In this document: positions 7,784 through 16,375 of the stretch, piece by piece
Position numbering within the stretch: the stretch's first letter is position 1
Layout of the letters: the number at the start of each line of letters is the position of its first letter
From: JBFONV01 sp040779335
GTDB taxonomy: Bacteria > Pseudomonadota > Gammaproteobacteria > Enterobacterales > Alteromonadaceae
NCBI GenBank assembly: GCA_040779335.1
Contig: JBFONV010000003.1
Location: 186,001 to 250,000 of the forward strand
Reading direction: 5' to 3'
Length of the DNA stretch: 64,000 nucleotides
Notes under the pieces: generated by a model
The model's input: the letters and a program-made list of their open reading frames with translations, nothing else
The model's database searches: none
Told to the model about the DNA's origin: nothing
Made by a program: the position numbers and the translations under genes

Positions 7784-8778
7784 AGAAAATAGCCCTTTTT
7801 GTCACAATATTATTGTCTATATTAGTCTTGAGCTTTTTTTTGATGCTTGATCATCAAATGAATACGCCGATAAATATAGACCAAGAAGAATTTGTTGAAG
7901 TTAAAACGGGTACGTCTGTTAGCTCCTTTTCTAAAGCTTTAGTAAACCAGCATTGGCTAACAAACCGATTTTGGCTGCGGGCATATGTGCGTATCAATCC
8001 AGATATGGCCAACTTAAAGTCTGGCATGTATAAAATTATGCCAGGAACATCACTGGTCGCACTATTAAATAAAATCGTAGCCGGCGAAGAGCATCAATTT
8101 AAAGTGACCTTTATTGAAGGAAGTACCTTTAAACAGTGGCTCTCGATTCTTGCTCAACAAAAACACTTAAAGCACACTTTGCACAGCGCTTCTATTGATG
8201 ATATTGCCAAAAAACTTCAAATAGAACATAAAAACCCAGAAGGGTGGTTTTATCCAGACACATACGCATACACATCTCACACTACTGATCTGGCGTTATT
8301 GCAGAGAGCTTATCAACGTATGCAAACAGAATTAGAGACATTATGGGCAACACGAGCGGAAAATTTACCTTTTGATACTCCTTATCAAGGCCTGATTTTG
8401 GCCTCTATTATCGAAAAAGAAAGCAGCAAAGTTGATGAATTGCCACTTATTGCATCGGTGTTTATTAACCGCTTATATCAAAAGATGAGACTGCAGACTG
8501 ATCCCACTGTGATTTATGGCTTGGGGGATCGATATCAAGGGGATATCAAAAGATCTCATTTACGAGAAAAAACATTATATAATACTTATCGCATCGATGG
8601 TTTACCGCCCACTCCTATCGCTATGCCCGGTAAAATGGCGTTACAAGCGGCTTTAGCTCCAATATCGTCCGATTATTTATATTTTGTCAGTAAAGGGGAT
8701 GGTTATCATAAGTTTTCCACAACCTTGGCAGAGCATAATCGAGCAGTCGCTGAATTTATCTTAAATAAGAACAAATGA
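7777..8778 (+). CDS. mltG: endolytic murein transglycosylase MltG
   Basis: A 333-residue YceG-family protein. One N-terminal membrane segment (about residues 5-24) is followed by a periplasmic region with a LysM-like part and the catalytic domain; 'ASIIEKES' holds the presumed catalytic Glu213, and 'RLQTDPTVIYG' and 'YNTYRIDGLPPTPI' are family blocks. MltG cuts nascent glycan strands in the inner-membrane-proximal peptidoglycan and may set strand length. The start is GTG at 7777, overlapping the end of pabC by 7 bases, so the two are translationally coupled. Confidence 0.95.
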   Translation: MLKKIALFVTILLSILVLSFFLMLDHQMNTPINIDQEEFVEVKTGTSVSSFSKALVNQHWLTNRFWLRAYVRINPDMANLKSGMYKIMPGTSLVALLNKIVAGEEHQFKVTFIEGSTFKQWLSILAQQKHLKHTLHSASIDDIAKKLQIEHKNPEGWFYPDTYAYTSHTTDLALLQRAYQRMQTELETLWATRAENLPFDTPYQGLILASIIEKESSKVDELPLIASVFINRLYQKMRLQTDPTVIYGLGDRYQGDIKRSHLREKTLYNTYRIDGLPPTPIAMPGKMALQAALAPISSDYLYFVSKGDGYHKFSTTLAEHNRAVAEFILNKNK

Positions 8779-8794
8779 ACTATGGGAACGTTGG

Positions 8795-9439
8795 ATGAAT
8801 AAAGGAAAATTTATTGTTGTTGAAGGAATGGAAGGCGCAGGGAAGTCCTCTGCGATTTCGGCAATAGAAGAAGTGTTAACAAAAAATAAAATCCCCTTTA
8901 TTAAAACAAGAGAGCCTGGCGGGACGCCTTTAGCTGAAGCTTTACGTGATATGGTTAAATCGGCAGAACACCAAGAAGTATTAACGCAAGAAACCGAATT
9001 ATTGTTGATGTACGCTAGTCGCAGTCAATTACTTGCCAATAAAATACGTCCTGCTTTGGAAAAGGGCCTTTGGGTGATTGGAGATCGTCATGATCTATCC
9101 TCTCGAGCTTATCAAGGCGGGGGACGACAATTTGACGATAAAATAATGGACGCCATTGCCAACGTAACGTTAAAGGGGTTTAAACCCGATTTAACGCTTT
9201 ATTTGGATATTGAACCTAAAATAGGTTTGTCGCGTGCCAAAGCGCGTGGAGAATTAGATCGTATCGAACAAGAAAAAATTGAATTTTTTGAACGGGTACG
9301 TAATAAATATTGCCAATTAGCCGCTGCAGATAAGAGCATAAAAACCATTGATGCTAGTCAGTCAATGGACGAAGTTCATCAAAATATAGATAAATGCGTT
9401 GAAGCTTTCATCGCTCAGGAAGTGGTTGAACCTTCATGA
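8795..9439 (+). CDS. tmk: thymidylate kinase
   Basis: A 214-residue dTMP kinase making dTDP for DNA synthesis. The P-loop 'EGMEGAGKSS' (residues 10-19), 'TREPGGTPLAE' and the DR[YH]-type 'GDRHDLSSRAYQGGGR' block are all present; the last is the dTMP-binding and lid signature of Tmk. It lies 16 bp after mltG, and its stop codon overlaps the holB start (ATGA). The order mltG-tmk-holB is conserved in gammaproteobacteria. Confidence 0.97.
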   Translation: MNKGKFIVVEGMEGAGKSSAISAIEEVLTKNKIPFIKTREPGGTPLAEALRDMVKSAEHQEVLTQETELLLMYASRSQLLANKIRPALEKGLWVIGDRHDLSSRAYQGGGRQFDDKIMDAIANVTLKGFKPDLTLYLDIEPKIGLSRAKARGELDRIEQEKIEFFERVRNKYCQLAAADKSIKTIDASQSMDEVHQNIDKCVEAFIAQEVVEPS

Positions 9440-10362
9440 AAACGTGGTTAATCGAACATCAGGTTTCTTTATCGCGGCAAATAACGACGCAAAAGTTACC
9501 TCATGCTATTTTGATCAGTGGTGTAACGGGTGCTGGTAAGAGCATACTTGCTGATTGGCTAGTGCAAGTGTTGTTGTGCCAACATCCACAACAACAGCTG
9601 AGCAATGATCAAGATTCAAATTTATCACCTTGTGGGCATTGTAAAGCGTGTTTGCTTTATCAAAATAGTAGTTATCCCGATAATCTGGTGGTTGAAACTG
9701 ACACCAAAACAATTGGTGTTGACGATATCCGCAAAGCAAATCAGTTTTTTGAAAGTACCGCATTAATCGGGCTATACAAGTCAGTTGTTGTACGCAATGC
9801 AGAGTCTATGACAGTTTCAGCGGCTAATGCCTTATTAAAAACGCTTGAAGAGCCAAGTAACAATAGCATTATTATTTTAACGACAGTTGAAAGTGATTTA
9901 TTGCTGCCGACTATTATCAGTCGATGTCGTTTAATTAATATTCGGCCAAATAATAGCTATAGTAATGATAAAACAGCGCAAGTTCTTCAATATAGAGAGT
10001 TAGCAGAAACAGAAATTGCTAAGCAATATAAGCAAATAGAGCAAGATTTTTATCTTTATCTGACAACGAGAACGGGTCGAAGCCAGCTACTCAATGCTTT
10101 AGTCAGCACGACTAATGGCGTGAGGTGGTTAGAGAAGATTGCCATGGATATGATGTTTAAAAACAATGGTTGGGATAACAAAGCTCAACTTGTCGCTGGT
10201 GACAGTCCTGATGTCCAAGTTAACTTTAATCATGATACCCTATGGCAGATATATCAGCTTATTGTCGCGTGTACAAAGCAAATAAAAACACTTAACCAAG
10301 TTAACGTGCAGTTTGCTATGGAAAAATTGTTAATTGATATATACGATATAGTATCTACTTAA
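9436..10362 (+). CDS. holB: DNA polymerase III subunit delta prime
   Basis: A 308-residue clamp-loader subunit. The N-terminal AAA+ domain has 'SGVTGAGKS' as P-loop, a zinc-module stretch 'PCGHCKACLLYQ', the 'LLKTLEEPSNNSIIILTT' sensor region and 'LPTIISRCRL'. Delta prime sits in the clamp loader that opens the beta ring during replication. Its start overlaps tmk by 4 bases. It is a little shorter than E. coli HolB (334 residues), mostly in the less conserved C-terminal domain. Confidence 0.94.
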   Translation: MKTWLIEHQVSLSRQITTQKLPHAILISGVTGAGKSILADWLVQVLLCQHPQQQLSNDQDSNLSPCGHCKACLLYQNSSYPDNLVVETDTKTIGVDDIRKANQFFESTALIGLYKSVVVRNAESMTVSAANALLKTLEEPSNNSIIILTTVESDLLLPTIISRCRLINIRPNNSYSNDKTAQVLQYRELAETEIAKQYKQIEQDFYLYLTTRTGRSQLLNALVSTTNGVRWLEKIAMDMMFKNNGWDNKAQLVAGDSPDVQVNFNHDTLWQIYQLIVACTKQIKTLNQVNVQFAMEKLLIDIYDIVST

Positions 10363-10373
10363 GGAGTATAACC

Positions 10374-10700
10374 GTGGAAAGCTTGTATTTAGAGTTTGTC
10401 TCTGATCGAGATTTATATCAATCTTATATGCCATTTTTAAAAAATGGCGGTTTGTTTGTGCGAACGGCTGAGTATTTTGATCTAGGCACCGAGGTAATAC
10501 TTGAAGTTGTGCTGCCTGACTCATTAGAAACTTCTGAAATTAAAGGAAAAATATGCTGGTTGACGCCTGTGGGGGCTCAAAATGGCACGCCAGCAGGGAT
10601 TGGCGTTAATTTTATTGAAGATCCCGATAATGTGCGCAATCAAATAGAGAAAGCAATTGGCCGTTATTTAAATTCCTCAGAGCCAACGTTATCAATGTAA
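10374..10700 (+). CDS. PilZ domain protein
   Basis: A 108-residue PilZ-fold protein, with 'LYLEFVSDRDLYQSYMPFLKNGGLFVRT' leading to 'GTEVILEVVLPDS', 'GKICWLTPVG' and 'GIGVNFIED'. It resembles the type IV pilus PilZ proteins found between holB and tatD in Pseudomonas and Alteromonadales. The RxxxR and D/NxSxxG motifs needed for cyclic-di-GMP binding are not evident, so it may act by protein contact rather than by binding the nucleotide. The start is GTG, 11 bases after holB, with an AAGGAG site. Confidence 0.88.
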   Translation: MESLYLEFVSDRDLYQSYMPFLKNGGLFVRTAEYFDLGTEVILEVVLPDSLETSEIKGKICWLTPVGAQNGTPAGIGVNFIEDPDNVRNQIEKAIGRYLNSSEPTLSM

Positions 10701-10854
10701 TATCCAATCAACTGCTACGCTGTTAATAAAACAGCCAAGAGCAAACCATTTGTAAAATCGTGCCCTAGGATGTATCTTCTACATCCTTTTTTCACTAAAC
10801 ACTAATCAACGTATTTAAACGTTGAACTGACTGTAAGCATTTTAGGAGCTAGCT

Positions 10855-11625
10855 GTGTTCATCGACTCTCATTGTCATCTGGATCGTTTAGACTTATCAG
10901 CATTTGATGGTAATTTAGATAATGTTATTCAAGCGGCAACTGATGCTGGGGTGACCGATATTTTGTGTGTCAGCGTAAAATTAAAAGATTTTGCGACGAT
11001 GGCTGAGCAAACGCAGGCCTATGCCAATGTAAAATTAACCTGTGGCGCTCACCCGTTAAATCAGGAAGATGCCGTTGATGAAGAACAACTATTATCAATG
11101 GCGCAGCATGAACGAGTGATCGCTATTGGGGAAACAGGCTTAGACTATTTTTATGCGCCTGAAACTAAGCAGTTGCAACTTGATTCTTTTATCAAGCATG
11201 TGCGTGTCGCCAAAAAACTTGATAAGCCACTGATCATTCACACCAGAGATGCGAAGGAAGATACCTTACAAATTCTTCGAGACGAAAACGCTGAACAAGT
11301 CGGCGGAATTTTACATTGCTTTACCGAAACTTGGGAGATGGCTGAGCAAGCGTTAGCCTTAGGTTTTTATATTTCATTCTCTGGCATCGTAACGTTCAAA
11401 AATGCCAGTGCTTTGCGTGACGTAGCGAAAAAAATACCTGACGACAAGATCCTGATTGAAACTGATGCGCCATATTTGGCGCCCGTTCCACATAGAGGAC
11501 AGCAAAATCAGCCTGCATACGTTGTTGAGGTTGCTAAACATCTAGCGAGTATTCGCGGACAGTCGGTTGAAGAAATCGCGAAGCTATCATCTAACAATTA
11601 CCGTCGTCTTTTCAAATTAACGTAG
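10855..11625 (+). CDS. TatD-family metal-dependent hydrolase (YcfH-like)
   Basis: A 256-residue amidohydrolase-fold protein. 'DSHCHLD' (residues 4-10), 'GETGLDYFY', 'IIHTRDA', 'LHCFTET' and 'ETDAPYLAP' are the metal-ligand blocks of TatD nucleases. The GTG start is preceded by AGGAGC. The position after holB-PilZ matches ycfH of E. coli, so it is YcfH-like rather than TatD itself. TatD proteins have 3'-5' exonuclease or DNA-repair roles; the exact substrate of this paralogue is not known. Confidence 0.92.
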   Translation: MFIDSHCHLDRLDLSAFDGNLDNVIQAATDAGVTDILCVSVKLKDFATMAEQTQAYANVKLTCGAHPLNQEDAVDEEQLLSMAQHERVIAIGETGLDYFYAPETKQLQLDSFIKHVRVAKKLDKPLIIHTRDAKEDTLQILRDENAEQVGGILHCFTETWEMAEQALALGFYISFSGIVTFKNASALRDVAKKIPDDKILIETDAPYLAPVPHRGQQNQPAYVVEVAKHLASIRGQSVEEIAKLSSNNYRRLFKLT

Positions 11626-11982
11626 TTGAATATTTAAGATAAAAAATGGCCCGAATACGATTAAGTATCGGGCTCAAGGGAATGGCTCATAGGGTTTGAG
11701 CCGTGCGCTAATTAACTATGATGTTGCGAGCATTTAAGGTTAATTTCAAATCAGTAAGATTAAGTGTAGTGGAAACTTTAATTATTGCGAATAAAATTGC
11801 GATAATATTTTATCCTATTGAAAATAAAGTATTTTTTACTGTATTCGCGTGGTTTTATCTACAGCTTGTAGTTGTCTTTCTCACCGGTTCTCAACATGTT
11901 ATGCACAGCTAGTGACGCTTTGATTACTCTGCTATATATGTCATGATGTCACCAGTGATTTGATAAAAAGAATAATAATTTC
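11626..11982 (+). other. 357-bp intergenic region with competing RNA stems
   Basis: The region after tatD contains GCCCGAATAC (11649-11658) facing GTATCGGGC (11665-11673), a one-bulge stem. Two copies of GGCTCA follow (11671 and 11684), either of which can pair with TGAGCC (11697-11702). The first pairing would break the first stem. On the minus strand the first stem is followed by ATTTTTTATC and would be a good terminator, but no minus-strand gene ends here. The rest, 11703-11982, is AT-rich with one 64-codon ORF (11718-11912) that has no family features; I do not call it a gene. Confidence 0.5.
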
Positions 11983-13212
11983 GTGCTTAACCGTATATGG
12001 ATCAGTTTTTTTGTTATCGCGTTCTTTTCCGCTTTATACCAGTGGTTAATGCTTGATAATAGTTTGATATTTGAGCAAATTGTCGCGGCTATTTTTAATA
12101 TGTCTAAAGTGACTGTGGAGATAGCGATTGGACTTATTGGCATACTAAGCTTTTGGTTAGGCATGATGAAGGTCGCCGAAAATGCCGGAATTGTAAATAA
12201 AATTGCGCAATTTATTTCACCATTGTTTATTCGATTAATGCCTGAAGTCCCTAAAGGGCATCCGGCAATAGGTTCAATGACAATGAACCTATCAGCGAAC
12301 TTTCTCGGGCTAGATAACGCAGCTACGCCGTTAGGGCTTAAAGCGATGCAAGATTTGCAAACGCTCAATCCTAAAGCCGATACAGCGACTAATGCTCAAA
12401 TTTTATTTCTAGTGTTAAATACCTCCTCAGTGACTCTATTCCCCATCGCTGTTTTTGTGTATCGGGCACAGCAAGGTGCGGCTAATCCAACCGATGTTTT
12501 TGTGCCCATTCTACTGGCTACCTTTGCGTCAACAATGGCTGGTTTGATTTCTGTTGCTCTAGTACAAAAAATCCAACTGTTCAATCGCGTTGTATTACTT
12601 TATCTGACAGGAGCGATGGCAATAGTAACGGGGGTAGTCGTTTATTTTGCGGGACTATCAAGTGAACTATTATCGACTCAATCTTCCTTACTTGGTAATT
12701 CCTTAATATTTACCACCTTGCTGGTTTTTATCGTATTGGCTTGTTATAAAAAGGTGAATGTCTACGACAGTTTTATCGACGGTGCTAAACAAGGGTTTGA
12801 TACCAGTATCAAACTTATTCCTTATTTACTGGCAATGCTTTGCGCTATTGGCGTGCTAAGAGCGAGTGGCGCTCTTGAGCTAATTGTCGACATCTTTCGT
12901 TATTTTATGCAGTTTATTGGTGCGGATACGCGCTTTGTCGATGCAATGCCGACAGCCTTAATGCAACCACTAAGTGGTTCTGGCGCAAGAGCGATGATGT
13001 TAGAAACCATGAAAACCCATGGTGCTGACTCTTTTGCCGGTCGATTATCTTCTATTTTTCAAGGTTCGACAGAAACAACATTTTACGTGTTGGCGGTATA
13101 CTTTGGTTCGGTGGGGATCCGACATAGTCGTCATGCAGTGACCTGTGGCTTGATTGCAGATCTCGCCGGCATTACCGCAGCAATTGCCGTATGTTATTGG
13201 TTTTTCGGATAA
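11983..13212 (+). CDS. nucleoside-recognition (Gate) domain membrane protein, SpmAB-like
   Basis: A 409-residue integral membrane protein with two related halves, each with a Gate-type signature: 'GHPAIGSMTMNLSANFLGLDNAATPLGLKAM' in the first and 'MPTALMQPLSGSGARAMMLETM..HG..SFAGRLSSIFQGSTETTFY' in the second. These match Bacillus spore maturation proteins SpmA and SpmB fused in one chain, a form common in non-sporulating gammaproteobacteria. About ten hydrophobic segments are visible. The transported ligand is unknown. The start is GTG with no strong ribosome site. Confidence 0.85.
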   Translation: MLNRIWISFFVIAFFSALYQWLMLDNSLIFEQIVAAIFNMSKVTVEIAIGLIGILSFWLGMMKVAENAGIVNKIAQFISPLFIRLMPEVPKGHPAIGSMTMNLSANFLGLDNAATPLGLKAMQDLQTLNPKADTATNAQILFLVLNTSSVTLFPIAVFVYRAQQGAANPTDVFVPILLATFASTMAGLISVALVQKIQLFNRVVLLYLTGAMAIVTGVVVYFAGLSSELLSTQSSLLGNSLIFTTLLVFIVLACYKKVNVYDSFIDGAKQGFDTSIKLIPYLLAMLCAIGVLRASGALELIVDIFRYFMQFIGADTRFVDAMPTALMQPLSGSGARAMMLETMKTHGADSFAGRLSSIFQGSTETTFYVLAVYFGSVGIRHSRHAVTCGLIADLAGITAAIAVCYWFFG

Positions 13213-13279
13213 AAATATTTTTTTATTTAGTCCTGTAGCTAGACTGTTGCTCAATTTATACCACTAAAGTCTAAGTTAA

Positions 13280-13291
13280 ATTGTCGACAAT
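13280..13291. promoter_or_regulatory. GntR/FCD-type operator palindrome upstream of prpR
   Basis: ATTGTCGACAAT is a perfect 12-bp palindrome 77 bp before the chosen prpR start. A second, slightly shorter copy (ATGTCGACAAT, core TGTCGACA at 13354-13361) lies just before that start. This core resembles operators of FCD-type GntR regulators, so autoregulation of prpR and control of the methylcitrate operon are likely (inference). Confidence 0.65.
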
Positions 13292-13352
13292 TCTCTGGTT
13301 TTGCACTTGACTAAATATTTAATACCGCTATCATTTGTCACAAATCTTAGAA

Positions 13353-13363
13353 ATGTCGACAAT
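13353..13363. promoter_or_regulatory. second GntR operator-like palindrome at the prpR start
   Basis: The core TGTCGACA (13354-13361) repeats the centre of the site at 13280-13291, 71-72 bp upstream, roughly seven helical turns. It overlaps an in-frame ATG (13353) that would otherwise be a possible start, which favours the next ATG at 13368 as the real one. Confidence 0.6.
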
Positions 13364-13367
13364 TTGT

Positions 13368-14066
13368 ATGGCACTTATTAATCCTACTCATCAAGAAGCG
13401 GTTACCACGGCCGATAAAGTCTTTGAAAAAATGCAACAAGCAATTGTTGAAGGCAAAATTATTGCGGGCAGCAAAATAAGTGAGCCTGAGCTGGCCAAGC
13501 AATACCAAATTAGTCGTTCCACCTTACGAGAAGCCTTAAATCGTCTAGAAAAGTGTCACTTAGTTGAACGTAAAGCCAATGTTGGCTCGCGTGTTGTTGA
13601 GTGCACCATTGAAGGCTTACTCGAAATCTATGTTGTTCGTGAGGCACTTGAAGGAATGGCCTGCAGACAAGCAGCAATTAACATGACTGATGAAGATATC
13701 CTTGAAATGCAAACTATGCTTAAACAGCATGCTAGTTCGCAAGCGTTGCAAGATGGTGTTGCCTATTATCAAGAGGAAGGCGATCTGGATTTTCATTATA
13801 AAGTTATTTTGGGCAGCCATAATCAGCAACTGATCAATATTTTATGTGGGCAACTATACCATTTAGTGCGTATGTATCGTTTTCAGTTTGGTATGAATAG
13901 TCCTAGAGCTTCTCGAGCGTTTGATGAACATTCGCGCATCATTGAAGCCATTGCTGATCGTGATGGTGAACTTGCTGAGTTATTAATGAGACGGCATATC
14001 GCCGCATCACGTAAAAATATTGAAAAGAAAATAGCTGAAAAGAATATTCAACAAGCTACGAAATAA
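13368..14066 (+). CDS. prpR: GntR-family (FCD) regulator of the methylcitrate operon
   Basis: A 232-residue regulator. The N-terminal winged helix-turn-helix includes 'GSKISEPELAKQYQISRSTLREALNRLEK', followed by an FCD ligand-binding domain with 'YVVREALEGMACRQAA', 'FHYKVILGSHNQ' and 'EHSRIIEAIADRDGELAELLMRRHI', including the His residues that bind metal and ligand in this domain. It is unrelated to the sigma-54-type PrpR of E. coli but takes that place in Shewanella and relatives. TTG (13335) and ATG (13353) starts are also open; ATG 13368 is chosen because the operator core covers the upstream codons. prpB follows after 42 bp. Confidence 0.88.
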   Translation: MALINPTHQEAVTTADKVFEKMQQAIVEGKIIAGSKISEPELAKQYQISRSTLREALNRLEKCHLVERKANVGSRVVECTIEGLLEIYVVREALEGMACRQAAINMTDEDILEMQTMLKQHASSQALQDGVAYYQEEGDLDFHYKVILGSHNQQLINILCGQLYHLVRMYRFQFGMNSPRASRAFDEHSRIIEAIADRDGELAELLMRRHIAASRKNIEKKIAEKNIQQATK

Positions 14067-14108
14067 TGGCTTATTTAAAAACAGAACATCAATAAGGAGA
14101 CTAAATAT

Positions 14109-14999
14109 ATGTCTACGAAATTATCACCAGGGGCGAAATTTCGCCAAGCGTTAGCGAATAATAAGCCATTACAAGTTGTCGGTACTATCAATGCTTATTG
14201 CGCGATGATGGCAGAACAACTTGGTCATCAAGCTATTTATTTATCTGGCGGTGGCGTAGCGAACGCGTCTTACGGTTTACCTGATTTGGGGATGACATCG
14301 CTAAATGATGTTATTGCCGATGTGCAACGTATTACTTCAGCATGCAGTTTACCGTTATTGGTTGATATAGATACCGGTTGGGGCGGTGCATTTAATATTG
14401 CTAAGACTATTCGAGATATGGAAAAAGCAGGCGCGGCAGCGGTTCACCTTGAAGATCAGGTCGCACAAAAACGTTGTGGTCATCGACCCAATAAAGAGAT
14501 TGTGTCAACAGAAGAAATGGTTGATCGCATAAAAGCGGCCGTTGATGCCCGTACCGATGACGATTTTTTTATCATGGCCAGAACTGATGCATTTGCGCAA
14601 GAAGGTTTAGAAGCCGCCATTGCTCGGGCAAAAGCATATGTTGCTGCTGGTGCTGACGGTATTTTTGCAGAAGCTGTTCAAACAGAAGAGCATTATCGCG
14701 CTTTTTCAGAGGCGTTAGATGTTCCTATTTTAGCGAATATTACCGAATTTGGTCAGACTGAACTATGGAATAAAGAGCAACTTGGCGAGTGGGGCGCTGC
14801 TATGGTGCTTTATCCTTTATCTGCTTTTAGAGCAATGAATAAGGCGGCGGAGTTGGTTTATAAAACGTTATTAACTGATGGCGATCAAAAAGCTGTTATC
14901 GATAATATGCAAACACGCATGGAATTATACGATTATCTTGGTTATCACGATTATGAACAAAAATTAGACGCGTTGTTCAGCGAAGGTAAGAACAAATAA
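14109..14999 (+). CDS. prpB: methylisocitrate lyase PrpB
   Basis: A 296-residue isocitrate-lyase-superfamily enzyme cutting 2-methylisocitrate into pyruvate and succinate, the last step of propionate breakdown. 'VDIDTGWGG' binds metal, and the catalytic Cys123 lies in 'QKRCGHRPNKE' as in E. coli PrpB. 'TDAFAQEGLEAAIARAKAYVAAGADGIFAEA' is a further conserved block. An AAGGAGA ribosome site lies 9 bases before the ATG. It is the first enzyme gene of the cluster prpB-prpC-acnD-prpF. Confidence 0.97.
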   Translation: MSTKLSPGAKFRQALANNKPLQVVGTINAYCAMMAEQLGHQAIYLSGGGVANASYGLPDLGMTSLNDVIADVQRITSACSLPLLVDIDTGWGGAFNIAKTIRDMEKAGAAAVHLEDQVAQKRCGHRPNKEIVSTEEMVDRIKAAVDARTDDDFFIMARTDAFAQEGLEAAIARAKAYVAAGADGIFAEAVQTEEHYRAFSEALDVPILANITEFGQTELWNKEQLGEWGAAMVLYPLSAFRAMNKAAELVYKTLLTDGDQKAVIDNMQTRMELYDYLGYHDYEQKLDALFSEGKNK

Positions 15000-15084
15000 A
15001 AGCGGGTTTTAAATCTCATACAACAAGCTAAATAGAATAAACAAAGACTAATGAAAATTAGTCGTGATTTTAGAGGAAATAATA

Positions 15085-16209
15085 ATGGTTGATAAAAAAT
15101 TAGGTGGCGCGGGTTTGCGTGGACAAAGTGCAGGTGAAACAAAATTATGTACAGTAGGGAAGTCTGGTAGTGGCTTAACCTACTGCGGATATGATGTCTC
15201 TGATTTAGCCGATAATGCAACATTTGAAGAAGTTGCCTATTTATTATTTAACGGTGAATTACCTAACGAACAAGAATTAGCGGCGTATAAAGTGGAACTG
15301 GCTGGGATGCGTGATTTGCCAGTGGCCCTTAAAGAAGTATTACAGCGCATCCCAAAAGATGCGCATCCGATGGATGTTATGCGCACTGGCGCGTCATTCT
15401 TAGGTAATTTAGAGCCAGAGCAAGATTTTAGTCAGCAGCATCAAGCCGCTAATCGATTGTTGGCGGCATTTCCGGCGATCATGACTTATTGGTATCGCTA
15501 TACCCACGAAAACGTTGAAATTGAATGTGTCACTGATGAGGACAGCATCGGTGGGCATTTTCTAAAACTATTAACCGGTAAAACACCGTCAGAATTGCAC
15601 CGTCGTGTTATTGATGTGTCTTTGATTTTATATGCTGAGCATGAGTTTAACGCGTCAACATTTACCGCCAGAGTCTGTGCGTCAACATTGTCTGATATGT
15701 ATTCGTGTATCACGGGCGCTATTGGTTCATTGCGCGGTCCATTGCATGGCGGAGCAAATGAAGCCGCGATGGATATGATCCAGAAATTTACTTCGCCTGA
15801 AGATGCTAAAGTTCAAATGGCGGCTATGTTAGCACGTAAAGAAAAAATCATGGGCTTTGGTCATGCCGTTTATCGCACCTCAGATCCGCGTAATGTGATC
15901 ATTAAAAAATGGTCTGAAAAACTTGCGCATGAATTTGGCGATACGTCTTTATATGATATTTCGGTGGCCTGTGAAGAATTTATGTGGGACACCAAAAAAC
16001 TATTTTGTAATGCGGATTTTTTCCATGCTTCTGCCTATCACTTTATGGGAATACCAACAAAACTGTTCACGCCTATTTTTGTATGTTCACGCTTAACCGG
16101 ATGGGCAGCCCACGTTATGGAGCAGCGCGAGAATAATCGTATTATTCGTCCTTCTGCCGATTATATCGGTAGCGAACCTCGTAAAGTTCAACCGATTTCT
16201 CAACGCTAG
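15085..16209 (+). CDS. prpC: 2-methylcitrate synthase PrpC
   Basis: A 374-residue citrate-synthase-family enzyme condensing propionyl-CoA with oxaloacetate. 'GSLRGPLHGGANEAAMDM' and 'GFGHAVYRTSDPR' carry the active-site histidines, and 'VCASTLSDMYSCITGAIG' is typical of methylcitrate synthases. The ATG at 15085 is preferred over a GTG seven codons earlier because GAGG lies just upstream of it. It starts 85 bp after prpB. No prpE (propionyl-CoA synthetase) is in the window, so activation of propionate must be encoded elsewhere or the substrate arrives as propionyl-CoA from lipid or amino acid breakdown. Confidence 0.96.
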   Translation: MVDKKLGGAGLRGQSAGETKLCTVGKSGSGLTYCGYDVSDLADNATFEEVAYLLFNGELPNEQELAAYKVELAGMRDLPVALKEVLQRIPKDAHPMDVMRTGASFLGNLEPEQDFSQQHQAANRLLAAFPAIMTYWYRYTHENVEIECVTDEDSIGGHFLKLLTGKTPSELHRRVIDVSLILYAEHEFNASTFTARVCASTLSDMYSCITGAIGSLRGPLHGGANEAAMDMIQKFTSPEDAKVQMAAMLARKEKIMGFGHAVYRTSDPRNVIIKKWSEKLAHEFGDTSLYDISVACEEFMWDTKKLFCNADFFHASAYHFMGIPTKLFTPIFVCSRLTGWAAHVMEQRENNRIIRPSADYIGSEPRKVQPISQR

Positions 16210-16375
16210 AAAACAGCGAGATAGTTTTCTGTAAACAGGGGACACAATAAATATTGGCTTAATTTCATACTAGATAAATACATGAGTTTAACGACGAGTC
16301 GTTGTACTTTTTAGCTTGAAGTTAGGCCAATACTCTCGGTCGAGCATTATACAAAATTAATTTTTGGACTACGTT

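Noticed and set aside
11718..11912. 64-codon plus-strand ORF in the tatD-gate protein gap
   Set aside because: Hydrophobic low-complexity translation, no ribosome site, no family pattern; likely chance in AT-rich DNA.
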